From: Tetrahymena thermophila SB210
Taxonomy: Eukaryota; Ciliophora; Oligohymenophorea; Hymenostomatida; Tetrahymenidae
Direction of reading: 5' to 3'
DNA length: 64,000 nt
Assembly (NCBI RefSeq): GCF_000189635.1
Contig: NW_002476577.1
Coordinates: 133,512 to 197,511 of the forward strand
The notes beneath the pieces are model-generated. The model saw only the letters and a program-made list of their open reading frames with translations. It searched no databases and was not told the DNA's origin. A program made the position numbers and the translations under genes. Of the stretch, positions 1-11,962 are shown piece by piece (the stretch's first letter is position 1; every line of letters starts with the position of its first letter).

Positions 1-144
1 TATTGGAATGTTTTTTAAATTTACAAGTTCATTGCTTGTCTGAATAAATATTATTCAATGTTTTATATTTGGTGCTCAAAGGCACCATAATTTCAATCGC
101 GTCATTTGTTCCTTAAATGATTGATCGATTGTTTTAAATTATCC

Positions 145-3100
145 TCAATTTTTTTTATTACTCCTGAGAATATTACCAGGATTGTTAGACGATAATCTAT
201 TAGTATCAGTTTTATTCGTCGCCCTGATAATTTTTGATGAGTCGGATACGCGGTTAGGTTATTACTACTTTTTATTTTATTACCATTCTTCAAATTATTT
301 CTATTTTTCAAGTTATAACTATTTTTCAAGTTATTACTATTCTTCAAATTATTACTATTCAAATTATAACTATCTTTCACGTTATAACTTTTTTTCATGT
401 TATTACTCTTTTTTGAAATCTTTAAGATGTCTTCTATGTTCTGGTTCTATCTAGGGCTCTTCACCTTTTAATGGATATAAATAAAGCGGTGCAATTATTA
501 ATTTTATTCTGAAGCCACTGAACATAGATAAGTAGAAATACTTATTTATTCTTATAGGTTGTATTTTTCCTCTTTCTAACATTTTCTAGATTTCCTTGTT
601 TTCTTGTATCTTTGCTTATTCATAAAAGATTTCTCTAATGTTGTTGAAACCTTACAACAAAGCAAAAATTTCAGCAGATATCATAAAAAATTAAAAAAGA
701 TCAATATTATCCATTTTTTTAGTTGATCTTCTATGAGGGAATAAAATTAATGACAATTTTTTTATCATTCTCTAGGAATATTCGCTCAAGAAAGCCTGAT
801 TATTTTCATCATTTTAAAATCTGTTACACATTTATGCAACAACATTTGTGTAAATCAAAAGTTTTGCATAAGTTTTATTAAATGATTTTACAACTCTCTC
901 GTCTACGGAAAATAATCTTTCCCATTAAATAGTGATTCCTGACAAAAATAAACGTTCTCCGTTTTTTTCCTGATTGATATCAAATTCAAATTATTAAAGA
1001 CCATTACTAATTTATTCGCATAAATAAAAGTTTATTTCTGTTCCATACAATTAGCTAAATAATCTCAGAGCTGTTCTAGATTGTTAAATTAGAACAGATC
1101 TCAAACTTTGTATGTTAAATTCATTTATTTCTTTTTTTCTATTGGTATTACTACCATAGAAAACCGCTTTTATAAATTCTTTAAAATTTTAGAAATCTTT
1201 AGATTTTGTGTAATCTTTTGATTCTATAGGAGGGCAAACAGAACCAATTATCTTCGTTATTAATTTTTTCAAACCGAAATAAAACACATATTTATTTTCC
1301 AGAAGCAAGCCAGTGCTCATCTACTTAAAAGCATTGACTATTGGCTCGGCGAGATAACAGCAATTTAAGTCACTAGAAAAATCATTTATCGCTGAAATTT
1401 CTTTTGTTTTAACCATTCTATCTTCAACCATTTAAGGTTTCAACAATTTTTTGGTTGGATTTGATCTTTCTTTACTTTCTTCTTCTTCTGAAGAATCATC
1501 CATTTGCTCGTCAATAAAAGAGCTTTCAAGACTATCAAATCCTTGTTAATATTCTTCTTCTTGCATTTATTTTTTATTTTCAAAGTTATTCATTTCTTGC
1601 TTGGAAGTCAGAGAATCGGTAATAGAAAATAAGTTATGATAATCAACTACTTTCGCATAAGTCAATTTCATAATTCTTGATGGGTTTGTCAATTGTTTTA
1701 TTTAACGTATTGTTGTATTTTTATTTAAACAATTAGATAATAGCTAATCAAAATTTGGAAATTTAGCCTCATCAAATTTTTATTTTTCTTAATTATTGTC
1801 TTCCAATTTCAATATCATACCTTTTCTTTTGATAGTGGAGTCTTTGACAATTATTATTTTTTCTCCTTCGTATTCTCTGATTAAAATACCATTTTCGTCT
1901 TAACTTTGTTCTTCTACTGTAAAAGGATTAGATCTGCTCATTAGTTCGTTGAATTTGTTATTATCCATTTCTGAACAATAGAAAATCTTTTCGCAATCAT
2001 ATTGCTTAAATGTTTTTGAAGATTCGAAATAATCTTTAACATATTTAACGAATTGTTTTTTCTCTCTTATTGTCGCAGTGACAAGATGGATATTTTTCCA
2101 AGAACTTTTATTTCCAATCAAATCTTTTAAAATGGTTGGATCGTTAATGTCGATTTTCATATTTGTTGCGTTGTAAATATGCATGTCATCATTCGAATAA
2201 TAGCATTAACCAACTTGGACGACTTGAACAGATTCGTTGCTTTTTCCTATGTCGTAAATGAGTTTTTAAAATCTGCTATTATTTTCTTTTCTGTTTTTAT
2301 TTTCTAAAAGTTGTTATTACATCTCGTAATATTATTCCATAATTTATTATGGATTGAAAAAATCTTTCAAATTATTTTGAGATTTAATCATACTTTCGCA
2401 CAATAATTTTTATTTTGTTATTAACAAGTTAGCTATTTAATCTTTTGATCCAATAACAAACTTTTTCTGAAAGCTGGAAGAGTAATTTTGAATAGTTGTG
2501 CCAAAACCTTAAGCTTCTGAACTTTAATCTAGAAAATCGTTAATTTTCATAACAGTTTCTATTGTTTAAATAAAAGCCTTTGCTTGTTAATTATTTGGAT
2601 TATTTGAAATCAATCTAGCAAAACAATTATGCTGAGCTAGTGCGTATTAGTGTGCATATTGTTCAAAATAATCCATAATAATTTAGAGAAAATTATTTTT
2701 ATTCCATAACTTGCCCTTAATTTATCCCCAAGTTTTTTCTGGAAAATGTCTACTAAACAAGTCATAAAATTAGCCTTCCAAAAGTTGACCATTTATTAAT
2801 TTTTAATGTTCTCCATCGATTAATTAGATTAATTCTTTATCTAAAAAGAGTTGATCAAAATAGTATTTGTAAAAATACATGTAAGAAAATTTCGAAAATG
2901 GATCAAGGTGTTCAATGGAATAATCTTTGGGATAAATACCAACTTCTATCATGCTAGAATCCTTATTTATGTCGACAACATTTGTCACAAAAGGATCGGT
3001 GTTCTTACCTGCTGATTAATAAGGGAGATGAAAAATTGTTGTTTCTCCGCGCTTCAATTACATTTAATACGTCTATGATGTTTCTTGAGATTGTTTTTAC

Positions 3101-3525
3101 TCTTCTTATTCTTCTTATCCTTCTTATCCTTCTTCTCTAATTTCTGCAATTCCGCATCTTTTCTTAAATTCTCTTATTTTTCTAATTAAAAAAGTATCTT
3201 CTCTGGTTTTTTCTGCTTCACGAAGATTAAATTTTTGCAGATCTTTCATAGCTTATTGTTACTATTATTAAATTTGTTAAAACGATTGTATTTAAAGGTT
3301 TAAACTATAGTCTGAATAATCTTCTAAAAAATCATCGTCTAGAAAATCTTCATCTAGAGATTCATTGCCTAGAAATTCATTGTCTAGAGATTTATTGTCT
3401 GATTACCTGATCTAAATTTTTTTATAGTTTTCGCTGGGAAGTGCGATATCAAAAAGATCGGTATTTCTACTTTGTGTTTTTTTACCTGGTTACCAATTTC
3501 CTTACGTATCGTTATGTTTGCTCAT
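145..3525 (-). CDS. Q/E-rich hypothetical protein, 1,126 aa, single exon
   Basis: One uninterrupted frame under the ciliate code runs from ATG at 3525 to TGA at 145; I checked it line by line for in-frame TGA and found none. The N-terminal 80 residues are acidic, with imperfect repeats of the type SLDNEFL/SLDEDFLDDDFLEDYSDYS. A Q-run and an E/Q-rich segment (near residues 85-155) follow. The central part, about residues 180-560, looks globular and contains SIEHLDPFSKFSYMYFYKYY. An acidic stretch, DSSEEEES, lies near residue 680. The C-terminus (about positions 250-400) is a low-complexity, probably coiled-coil run of QQQLEEQ/QLEKQ units encoded largely by TAA/TAG. I recognise no family, signal peptide or membrane segment. 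The upstream 957 bp to the next gene is AT-rich and carries no other gene. No intron is needed. Confidence 0.8.
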
Positions 3526-4482
3526 TTAACTTTTTTTTTCTTTTTTAAAATTTTTTATATGTAATAATAATAATCGTAATTTTTCACAATATAAAATTTT
3601 CATTTTGTTAAAATATTTAACAATTTTTTATAAAGATGATTAATCAATTGATTAATTTTACAAATCTTGAAAATGCAGGATCAATTTACATTCTGTAATT
3701 ATGATACCAATTTACCAAATTTTGGTTTATTTTTTTATTTGGTTTTTCTAAAGGTTTTTCTTAATATCTTGTTAAATTTGGTTATCTCAAAACTTTAATA
3801 TTTTCCCAAAGTTTTTCAGTTAGTTGATTGACAAAAGTCATTCCAAACAATTACCCGAGTATTTTAATTATTTCGGTTAATTATTATTATTCGCCAATAT
3901 TTTCCATTGCGAAATTTATCAATTCATTTAGAAAAGAAGTAATAATTGATTAAAATTATTCACTGTTTACATTTTTAACAGAAGAAAATAAATTAACTAT
4001 TAACCAACTTTATCTCAAGTTAATGCATAATTCTCCTTATTTTAATTCTCTCTATTTTTTCAAAAGATATTCCTCGAAAGAATTTTTAAAATTAAGTGAT
4101 AATTTTTACTGTTTTGAATTTTAATCAAATTTAATTATGTGATAGATCATCCATTTTATTGTATTAATTTCAATAAATTTTGTATCAAATTATATATATA
4201 TATAAAATACACTATATATTATCAATTTCTTAATCAAAAATTATGGGTTCCCAAAAATTGAATAAATTTTTGTAGATGAATTTAAAAATGATTGGAATTA
4301 GGTTTGCAAAATTAATAAGTTACTACTATATATGAAAAAATATTTATTTAAAGAAATTTAATTATTTAATTGTATTTGAAGTATAATTTTTTTTGGTTAT
4401 GATTATTAAATATTTGAATAGATTGAAGTATTTTTTTTAGTCATTTATATATATCAATTTATTAAGATTATATGATTAGAAT
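3526..4482. other. intergenic, nothing recognised
   Basis: AT-rich spacer between two minus-strand genes. It presumably holds the promoter of the 145-3525 gene and the 3' end of the 4483-5745 gene. A short (AT)n run lies near 4190-4205. I see no open frame, RNA gene or repeat with a recognisable identity. Confidence 0.5.
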
Positions 4483-5745
4483 TCATTTTTATTGTTAATT
4501 GTTTTCGTTTTATTCTTAAAGAGTATATTTATATTGCTCTGGGTAATATTTTTATAAGAAATATTCAGAAAGTACAGAATATTCTACATCATTAAGATTT
4601 TAATGCATGATGGAAGCCATGTAGTCTTCGTATGATTTGTAATTGTTTTCAGCAACTATCTTTTCTCTGTATTGTATCAAATTTAAAATATCATCTACAT
4701 CAACCTCGCAATCTACTATATAGCAAATATGATCTATTTTTGTTATTTGATGAGCTGTGAATGGGCTATCAATTTTAATTAATTTTTCTTTGATAGTTAT
4801 CTCAAAACCATCAATTGTTTTTATTTTGTATTACATAGAGTGGTCAGATTTATTATCAAAGTCAATTCTTTGCAAAATTGCTTGCTGCGAAAGACTTACT
4901 TTCGGTGTATCTTTTGATTAAAGGCTAATTTGTTTACCTCTCAAAAATAGCTACTGATAAATATCCCCATTTATTCCTAATAAATGCAAGTAGCCTTGCG
5001 AAAAGCCAGAATATTATATTTCAATATCACCCATTGCATAATTCAACCTGCCAATACAATATCTGTAAATTTCATTCGAGCCTTTATTATCTATTAACTA
5101 TTTGCAATGTGCTACAAACTATTAATATTCGCTTTCTATTTCTTAGAGTTCCTCTTTCTTAATTTTAAGAACTCTTTCTTCTAAAACCTTCACTTTTTTT
5201 ACATTTCTTTAGTAAAAGCTAAGCAAATCTCCTAATTCCTTGTATTCTTGAGACTGTTTTTTGTAGCACATATCTATGATCATATCAAAATCAACCCTTC
5301 CTTTTTATTGTGATTGGTAAAGACAATCGTACCTACTATTAACCTTATTAAATAATAATTCAAAAGGCTGCCTAAAATTATCTCCAATTGAAGTTTTCTG
5401 ATACTAACTCTCTAAATATATTTCTTTTCCTACATGAACTGTAATCCCGCCAAAAATAGTAAACTAATCTTTATATCCAATATTCTATTTCAAAAGAAAA
5501 GGAATGCTTACAAACAACTTTTAATTCTTTTTAGTCCTTTTGCATTCTAATTTATTCTACAATCGGATTAACTTTTATTAATAAACATTATTGTTCTAAA
5601 TATCTTTTTCTATTTAGCTTTCATAAAATTCAGGGCTTAGCTAATTATCAGAATGGCTTGATGTTTAAGTTGATTTGTTTTCCTCGCTATTTTAATAAAA
5701 ATTAGAGTCTTCAACCTCCATTTAAGTAAATTAAATTTCGCTCAT
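4483..5745 (-). CDS. hypothetical protein, 420 aa, single exon
   Basis: Frame from ATG at 5745 to TGA at 4483 with TAA/TAG as Gln; no in-frame TGA in between. The protein begins MSEIQFTQMEVEDSNFYQ, with a Ser/Asn/Gln-rich first 60 residues. A K/R-rich patch (CKRTKKNQK) follows, then an apparently folded region with FTIFGGITVHVGKEIYLES. A charged helix that may form a coiled coil (KKVKVLEERVLKIKKEELQE) covers about residues 185-215. Next comes a segment containing GDIEIQYSGFSQGYLHLLGI, faintly reminiscent of the start of a PAS-type sensor fold, though not enough to call it. The tail is Q/N-rich. No signal peptide or membrane span, so probably cytosolic or nuclear. It lies 327 bp downstream of the membrane-protein gene on the same strand, without operon-like spacing. 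Confidence 0.78.
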
Positions 5746-6072
5746 TTGTAATAATTTATTTATATATTTATTATTATTTGATTAAGTGTTAATCAATTAA
5801 AACTAAGATCAAGCAGGATATTAATTTGATATTGAAGAAGCAAAGCAAAAAAAATTATAATTTTTAGGTAGTAATATATTTTTTTTCTATCATAATTTAT
5901 TTATAATAAAACAAGACACAAATATAAATAGTAAATCATTAGCTTATTATATTATATACCATACATGTAAGGAAAATTTTAAACCAAAGATTTTATTACA
6001 AGTAAAAAACATGTAATTTTTAACAATTTTTATCTTAAAGAATAATTTAAGTTATTTTTACAGTTTAATTTT

Positions 6073-8216
6073 TCAAAACAATTGGTGCTTATTTATAATT
6101 TAGTTATGGATACCTGCCATACAACTTAAAATTCTCTTATCTATTTCAGATTTTGTGTTTCTTTGATCTAAAAACTTTTCGATGAATATTTAGAATTATT
6201 CCATATTATTATTTATCTATTCAATAATTTCTAAGTGATTATCAATTCTACTTTCACTTCTCTATTCAATTTTATTATCATCGATATTGATATTATAATC
6301 ATCAGTGATTTGTGATTCCTGCTTCTATTTATAAATGATACTATTCTTATAAACTTTATCTTGCAGCTTTAAAGAAAGTTTATTACTTTCTATTTAATTA
6401 ATTTCTTTTCTTTCATTTAAAATGTCTTCTTATATAATTTAGTTTGATATAAACCCATTTTCTTATTTTGATAAAGATTTTTAATCTTATTTTTCTTTAT
6501 TCTCGAATTAAACTTACGGCTATTAAATAGCTTTCAGTTTAACCAGCTCATTTTTGATATCTTCCTAACTTAGTAACTCTTTTACTATCTTGTCTTATTA
6601 TTATTGTTGTTATTTTATGTCTTGTTTCAAATGATTACATTAATTTTACTTTTCATTGTTTGTTAATCTTTAATTTGATTAATCATGATTGAAATCTTGA
6701 TTTTCATTTTTAAATAAGTAACCACATAATTGAATAGCTGCATATTATTCAGGTGAGAGAAGTAATTTTAAAATTATTTTCATTTACATTAACTCTTTTT
6801 AAAGATCAACAATACTAAACTGCTATGAAGCTTGCTCTATTAATTTTTAGAATACCTTTTCTTATGGATTTTTAGTAACTCCTTTATCAAATAATTTATT
6901 CATTAATAATAGCTTTGTCCTAATTTTTTATAAATAAATTTGAAAAATTCAATTAGGTTTAATAATAAAAGTAGAAATAAAGCAATTAATTTTTACCTTT
7001 TAAAGAAGCTTAAATTTAAATATTTATCTAAATATTGCCTAAATGATAGATTTTAAATTTAAAAATGCAATTTTGTTAAATTTTATGATAAGGATGCATC
7101 TTAAATTTTACCCTCATTTTTAGATATTAAATATTTCCATGCATTGTGCTTAAAGTTAAACTTAAATTAAATTTCTGCAAAGTCTTAAATAATTTCGCTT
7201 TGAGCTGAAATTTAGGCAATAATTCCAAGAACAAGTATAACATTAAATGCACTCATAAATTAAGCAAGAATGTATGTGAATTATGGGTATTGAATATTCT
7301 ATTTTAACTCATAGCTGCCAATTTAAATTTGTATTATTGATACCAAATTCAAATTGTTTTTGTTTTGCTACTAAACTGCAGATTAGGTAAAGTATAGATT
7401 TTCTTTATTATAATCAGATATATAATTTTGATATTGATTATTTTAAGTAATAAAACCCTACTAGATGGTAGAATTTGTTTTTAAAAAATTAATTTTTAAA
7501 ATATTTGTTAAAGTATCTTGGATTGATATTTGTTCCTTTTTAGTAAATTGTTAATAAAGCTATGTTTGTGTGTTGTATTTCTATGTGGTCAATTTTAGCG
7601 TTAGTTTATTTGTTATTTTTAAAAAATCGCTTTAAATTTATGCAGTATTTGCACAATTATAAGTAGAAATAAACTGCTAAGTGTTACATAAAGCGATGCT
7701 AATTTCAAATCTGTAGTTTCCAATTTAATTTTTATCAAAACCTATATTCATTTGATTCTAATTGTTACTTATAGGAGTAAAATCAAAGCAATAAAATCCA
7801 TTTAAGGAAACATCTGAGCATTTGATAATATTTAAAGGAGTTTATTTTAACTATGAGTTATTATTAAAATCAGGAAACACATAATTTACCAAAGGAATTG
7901 CATAAGTCACACCAGCTGTTTGCTAGTATTAATCGAGGGTCTAGCCATTTGACATAAAGATTTAAAAAGCCATTTAATTATTACTTATAGGCATAGAAAA
8001 GTCGTAATCAATTGTTTGGTAGGTTTCATTAATAGTTGGATTAATGTAATTATTAAAATAAAGATAGCATAAGTAGCCAAAATAAATAGCTGATATCGAA
8101 ATAATAACTAAAGAAATAATGCCTCCAACTAATGTCTTTCTTTTATATTCCTTTTCCTTTAAATTGAATGCAAAAGGCATTGAAAATATGTCAAATACTT
8201 TTATAATATTGCTCAT
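6073..8216 (-). CDS. two-TM membrane protein with coiled-coil Q-rich tail, 688 aa, one intron
   Basis: Exon 1 is 8216-6997 and exon 2 is 6919-6073; the 77-nt intron (6996-6920) starts GTAAAAATT and ends ATTAG. Without splicing the region looks like two genes overlapping by ATGA, but splicing joins both frames in register (1,220 + 847 nt). The N-terminus (IIKVFDIFSMPF) is followed by a membrane span near residues 30-55 (GGIISLVIISISAIYFGYL), a long Asn/Gln-rich external region, and a second hydrophobic span near residue 335 (FMSAFNVILVLGIIAQISA). This one-span / ectodomain / PQFTYILAQ-span layout matches the large group of ciliate proteins usually labelled only 'transmembrane protein, putative'. 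The C-terminal 280 residues are hydrophilic, Q/K/E-rich and coiled-coil-like. Function unknown. Confidence 0.8.
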
Positions 8217-8656
8217 TTATTCTAATTTAACACTAGTCTATCTTATAAAGTAGTTTGAACGTTTTTTAAATTAATTAAAGCTTACTAAAAATTTTTAAAT
8301 AATAATCTTTTTTAATTCATTTGGTTCATATCCTTGACTAAATATTTGATTATTTTTTTAAACTTTAAGTGATCCTATTTGAGGTTAATAATTCTTGCAA
8401 AAAAAGCATACATTTTTTAAAATTTAGGTGGAATTCCTAATAGGGTAGGTAAGTAATTGAATATAGATTATTACTATTTGCCAAAATTAAAAAATCGGTA
8501 TTATATCAATTTGCTATTTTAATAAGAAATGTTATCAAATTTAAAAAAATAATTTTAAAAATGTAAAAAAAGTATAAGGATAGGTATATATAATGTACTA
8601 AATATTTAATGTAAATCTTAATATTCTAATTTATTTTAATATATAATTTAAGCCAT
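8217..8656. other. intergenic spacer containing the start of the tandem duplication
   Basis: AT-rich spacer between the membrane-protein gene and the first cysteine protease. From about 8525 onward the sequence matches that starting near 10,827, so the left edge of the 2.3-kb duplicated unit lies here. No gene seen. Confidence 0.5.
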
Positions 8657-9655
8657 TCACAATTATACTGTGATTGGTAGATAGTCAACAGCACAAGTTT
8701 CACCAGCTTAAAGAATCATGTATCCATTTACACCCCAGGTTGTACCCCATGAGTTTTTAATGATGTAATTTCCTTATTCATCGTTTCCGATAGCCAAAAC
8801 AGCGTGGTTAATAAGATTTTAGCAATTATTAAAAATTCCTGATTAATATAAATGCCAATTACTTGCATCTACTAAGACAGAGACAGGAGAGCTTTTTAAA
8901 CCTTACAAGATACCATGGGCTGAACGATCTAAAAATTTAACACCTTTTGGGTAGTAACCGTTAGTTGTTGGTGATTTTATTGCACATGGTTATTATTATT
9001 TAACATATGGATAATCAGTTAATGGAACAATACCATATTTAGATGCATATTCAACGGCTTCCTATGGATAACCTCCATTACATCCATTAGAGTAGTAGGA
9101 TTTATCAAAAGATGAATTGTCACAATCAACAAGCTATTATTCAGAAAGATCAATCAAATTACCAGTCTTAAAGTATTAAAATGCTTCCATAAGACCTGCA
9201 GCAGAGAAACTCCAGCATGAACCACATTTACCTTATCTCTTCACACTAGTTACAGCTCCTTTATTTCTCCAATCAATAGGAGTAATTGTTACAGTAGTAT
9301 TAGTGCTATTGTTAGGGTGTGGTTAAGGCTAAGGTTTTGGTTTGGGTTATTTTTATTAGCTTTTAGAAATTGAAGGAGTAAGAAAGACTTCAGCAAATTC
9401 TTAGGAAGTCATATGAGCATATTCATTTAGTCCAAGTTAAAAGGTATTGGAAGAGTTATAGTTGTGCTCCTTGATTTTTTTATAATTTTCAGCGAAAATA
9501 GATAACCTATATTTAAGCTATTCAGGATCAAATACTTTATTGTGTTTTGCAGACCATTTATTGAATTCATGCAAAGTTTCAACATGTATTTAGCAGCAAA
9601 CTTAGTAACTGAAGATAGCAAGTAAAGCTAAAACAATTAATTTGTTTTTCATCAT
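8657..9655 (-). CDS. papain-family (C1A) cysteine protease, secreted/lysosomal, 332 aa (copy 1)
   Basis: Single exon from ATG at 9655 (a second ATG follows directly at 9652) to TGA at 8657. Order: signal peptide (NKLIVLALLAIFSYQVCC); inhibitory I29 propeptide with the spaced Y..R..IF..N...I..HN pattern and LNEYAHMTSQEF; a Q/K/P-rich linker (about residues 98-115); mature enzyme starting near PIDWRNKGAVTSV. The active site is present: oxyanion Gln in RQGKCGSCWSFSAAG with the catalytic Cys, the NGCNGGYP cysteines, catalytic His in NHAVLAIG and Asn in NSWGTTWG. Length is normal for a cathepsin-L-like enzyme. It should be made as a zymogen and hydrolyse proteins in food vacuoles or lysosomes, or be secreted. 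Confidence 0.95.
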
Positions 9656-10960
9656 ATTTTTTTATTTAGATTGTTTGATTTATTTTTTATTATTTGTTTA
9701 TAGATAAATGATAAAGAAATAGATACATTTAAATTTAATTTTTAATAGTTAATAAATAATTACAAGATAAAATAACAATTTGGCATTAGTTTTTGTTTTT
9801 TAATTCATTATTATGAAAAAATATCTCATATATTTAGGTCAATTAGTACAAATAGAGAAGAAAGTATTTGCCCTCAGCATTGTTAAAGATTTACTACGAG
9901 CTAGCATATGTTAGATTTAAGTATATTAACTAAAATAGCTCACTTATTTTCTATTTTGACTAAAAGAAGAAAATGACTTAATTTAAAAAAGAGGTAATTA
10001 ATTAATTAACTTATCAATAGAGTTACTAGAAATTAACTACTAATAGAATTTTAACAGATTTTATTTGAAATATTATCCTCTATTTCTTTAAAAGTGATAA
10101 AGCACTTAATAGCATATTTTTAAGAAAAACTAAGATAAAAAATGAGTTTATAATAATTTTATTGATTGATGCTGATTAGTTAACACAGTAAATTTTTAGC
10201 ATTTTGGTTTTTTATTTCTTTGTAGTATTTTTATAAAGGAAGATGGCTATTAATAATTGGATTTAAATTCAAGTGTTTTTCTTGTAATTTATGGCTAAAA
10301 ATAATTTAATTGACGCTAAAATTTAATTAATTACTTTGAGCCTAAAAATTTGTTAACACTTGAAAGAGAGTTTGCTTAAATAGATAAATTAGGTTATAAA
10401 AAGCAAATTACTGGTTTAATTTTTATATTTAACAGAACTTAATTCAGAAAAAAATCAAATACATTATTCATTATTTTTCCACTCTTATTCAAATCTAATT
10501 CATTATGTTTGTTTTTTAAAGCATTTTTATATCTTTTTCTCTACAATATCTGAATTTAAAAAAAACAATCTAAACTTTAGAAATAAACTTATAAAAAAAT
10601 ATTTTAAATTTATCAATATATCAAAAACAAGTTAAATATTAATTTTTATTTGAAATATATTTTTTAAAACTAAGATTTAATTATAAAAATAAACATCTTT
10701 AAATGTTAAAATAAAACTAAATTTTTGCTATTTTATTATATTATTAAAAATCACAATCACCAACTATGATTATTAAATTTAACTTGTTGCGGCCATATTT
10801 TACTTCATATTTTAATACAAAATTCTATGAAATATTATCAAATTTAAAAAAATAATTTCTAAAAATGTAAAAAAGGTATAAAGATAGGTATATATAATGT
10901 ACTAAATATTTAATGTAAATCTTAATATTCTAATTTATTTTAATATATAATTTAAGTCAT
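9656..10960. other. intergenic, 5' flank of protease copy 1 and 3' flank of copy 2
   Basis: AT-rich DNA that belongs to duplication unit 1 up to about 10,830. It resembles 11,963-13,160, including AAATATCTCATATATTTAGG near 9820 and near 12,127. It presumably carries the protease promoter. No coding or RNA gene seen. Confidence 0.5.
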
Positions 10961-11962
10961 TCACAATTATACTGTGATTGGTAGATAGTCAACAGCGCAA
11001 GTTTCACCAGCTTAAAGAATCATATATCCATTTACACCCCAGGTTGTACCCCATGAGTTTTTAATGATGTAATTTCCTTATTCATCGTTTCCGACAGCCA
11101 AAACAGCATGATTTATATTAGGATTTTAGCAATTATTAAAAATTCCTGATTAATATAAATGCCAATTACTTGCATCTACTAAGACAGAGACAGGAGAGCT
11201 TTTTAAACCTTACAAGATACCTTTGGCGGTGCCATCTAAAAATTTAACACCTTTTGGGTAGTAACCGTTAGTTGTTGGTGATTTTATTGCACATGGTTGT
11301 TATTATTTAACATATGGATAATCAGTTAATGGAACAATACCATATTTAGATGCATATTCAACAGCTTCCTATGGATAACCTCCGTTACATCCATTAGAGT
11401 AGTAGGATTTATCAAAAGATGAATTGTCGCAGTCAACAAGCTATTATTCAGAAAGATCAATCAAATTACCAGTCTTAAAGTATTAAAATGCTTCCATAAG
11501 ACCTGCAGCAGAGAAACTCCAGCATGACCCACATTTACCTTATCTCTTCACACTAGTTACAGCTCCTTTATTTCTCCAATCAATAGGAGTAATTGTTACA
11601 GTAGTATTAGTGCTATTGTTAGGGTGTGGTTAAGGCTAAGGTTTTGGTTTGGGTTATTTTTATTAGCTTTTAGAAATTGAAGGAGTAAGAAAGACTTCAG
11701 CAAATTCTTAGGAAGTCATATGAGCATATTCATTTAGTCCAAGTTAAAAGGTATTAGAAGAGTTATAGTTGTGCTCCTTGATTTTTTTATAATTTTCAGC
11801 GAAAATAGATAACCTATATTTAAGCTATTCAGGATCAAATACTTTATTGTGTTTTGCAGACCATTTATTGAATTCATGCAAAGTTTCAACATGTATTTAG
11901 CAGCAAACTTAGTAACTGAAGATAGCAAGTAAAGCTAAAACAATTAATTTGTTTTTCATCAT
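10961..11962 (-). CDS. papain-family (C1A) cysteine protease, 333 aa (copy 2)
   Basis: Tandem paralogue of the 8657-9655 gene with the same architecture: signal peptide, I29 propeptide, Q/P linker and C1A catalytic domain with CGSCWSFS, His in NHAVLAIG and NSWG. All catalytic residues are intact. It differs mainly near residues 244-250, where RSAHG is replaced by GTAKG, and just before the catalytic His, where NLINH is replaced by NPNINH. That one extra codon accounts for the 333- versus 332-aa length. Both copies read through without a break, so two functional enzymes are likely. Confidence 0.95.

Noticed and set aside
182-454. Plus-strand Y/S-rich frame
   Set aside because: It is the antisense shadow of the Q/E repeat region of the 145-3525 gene.
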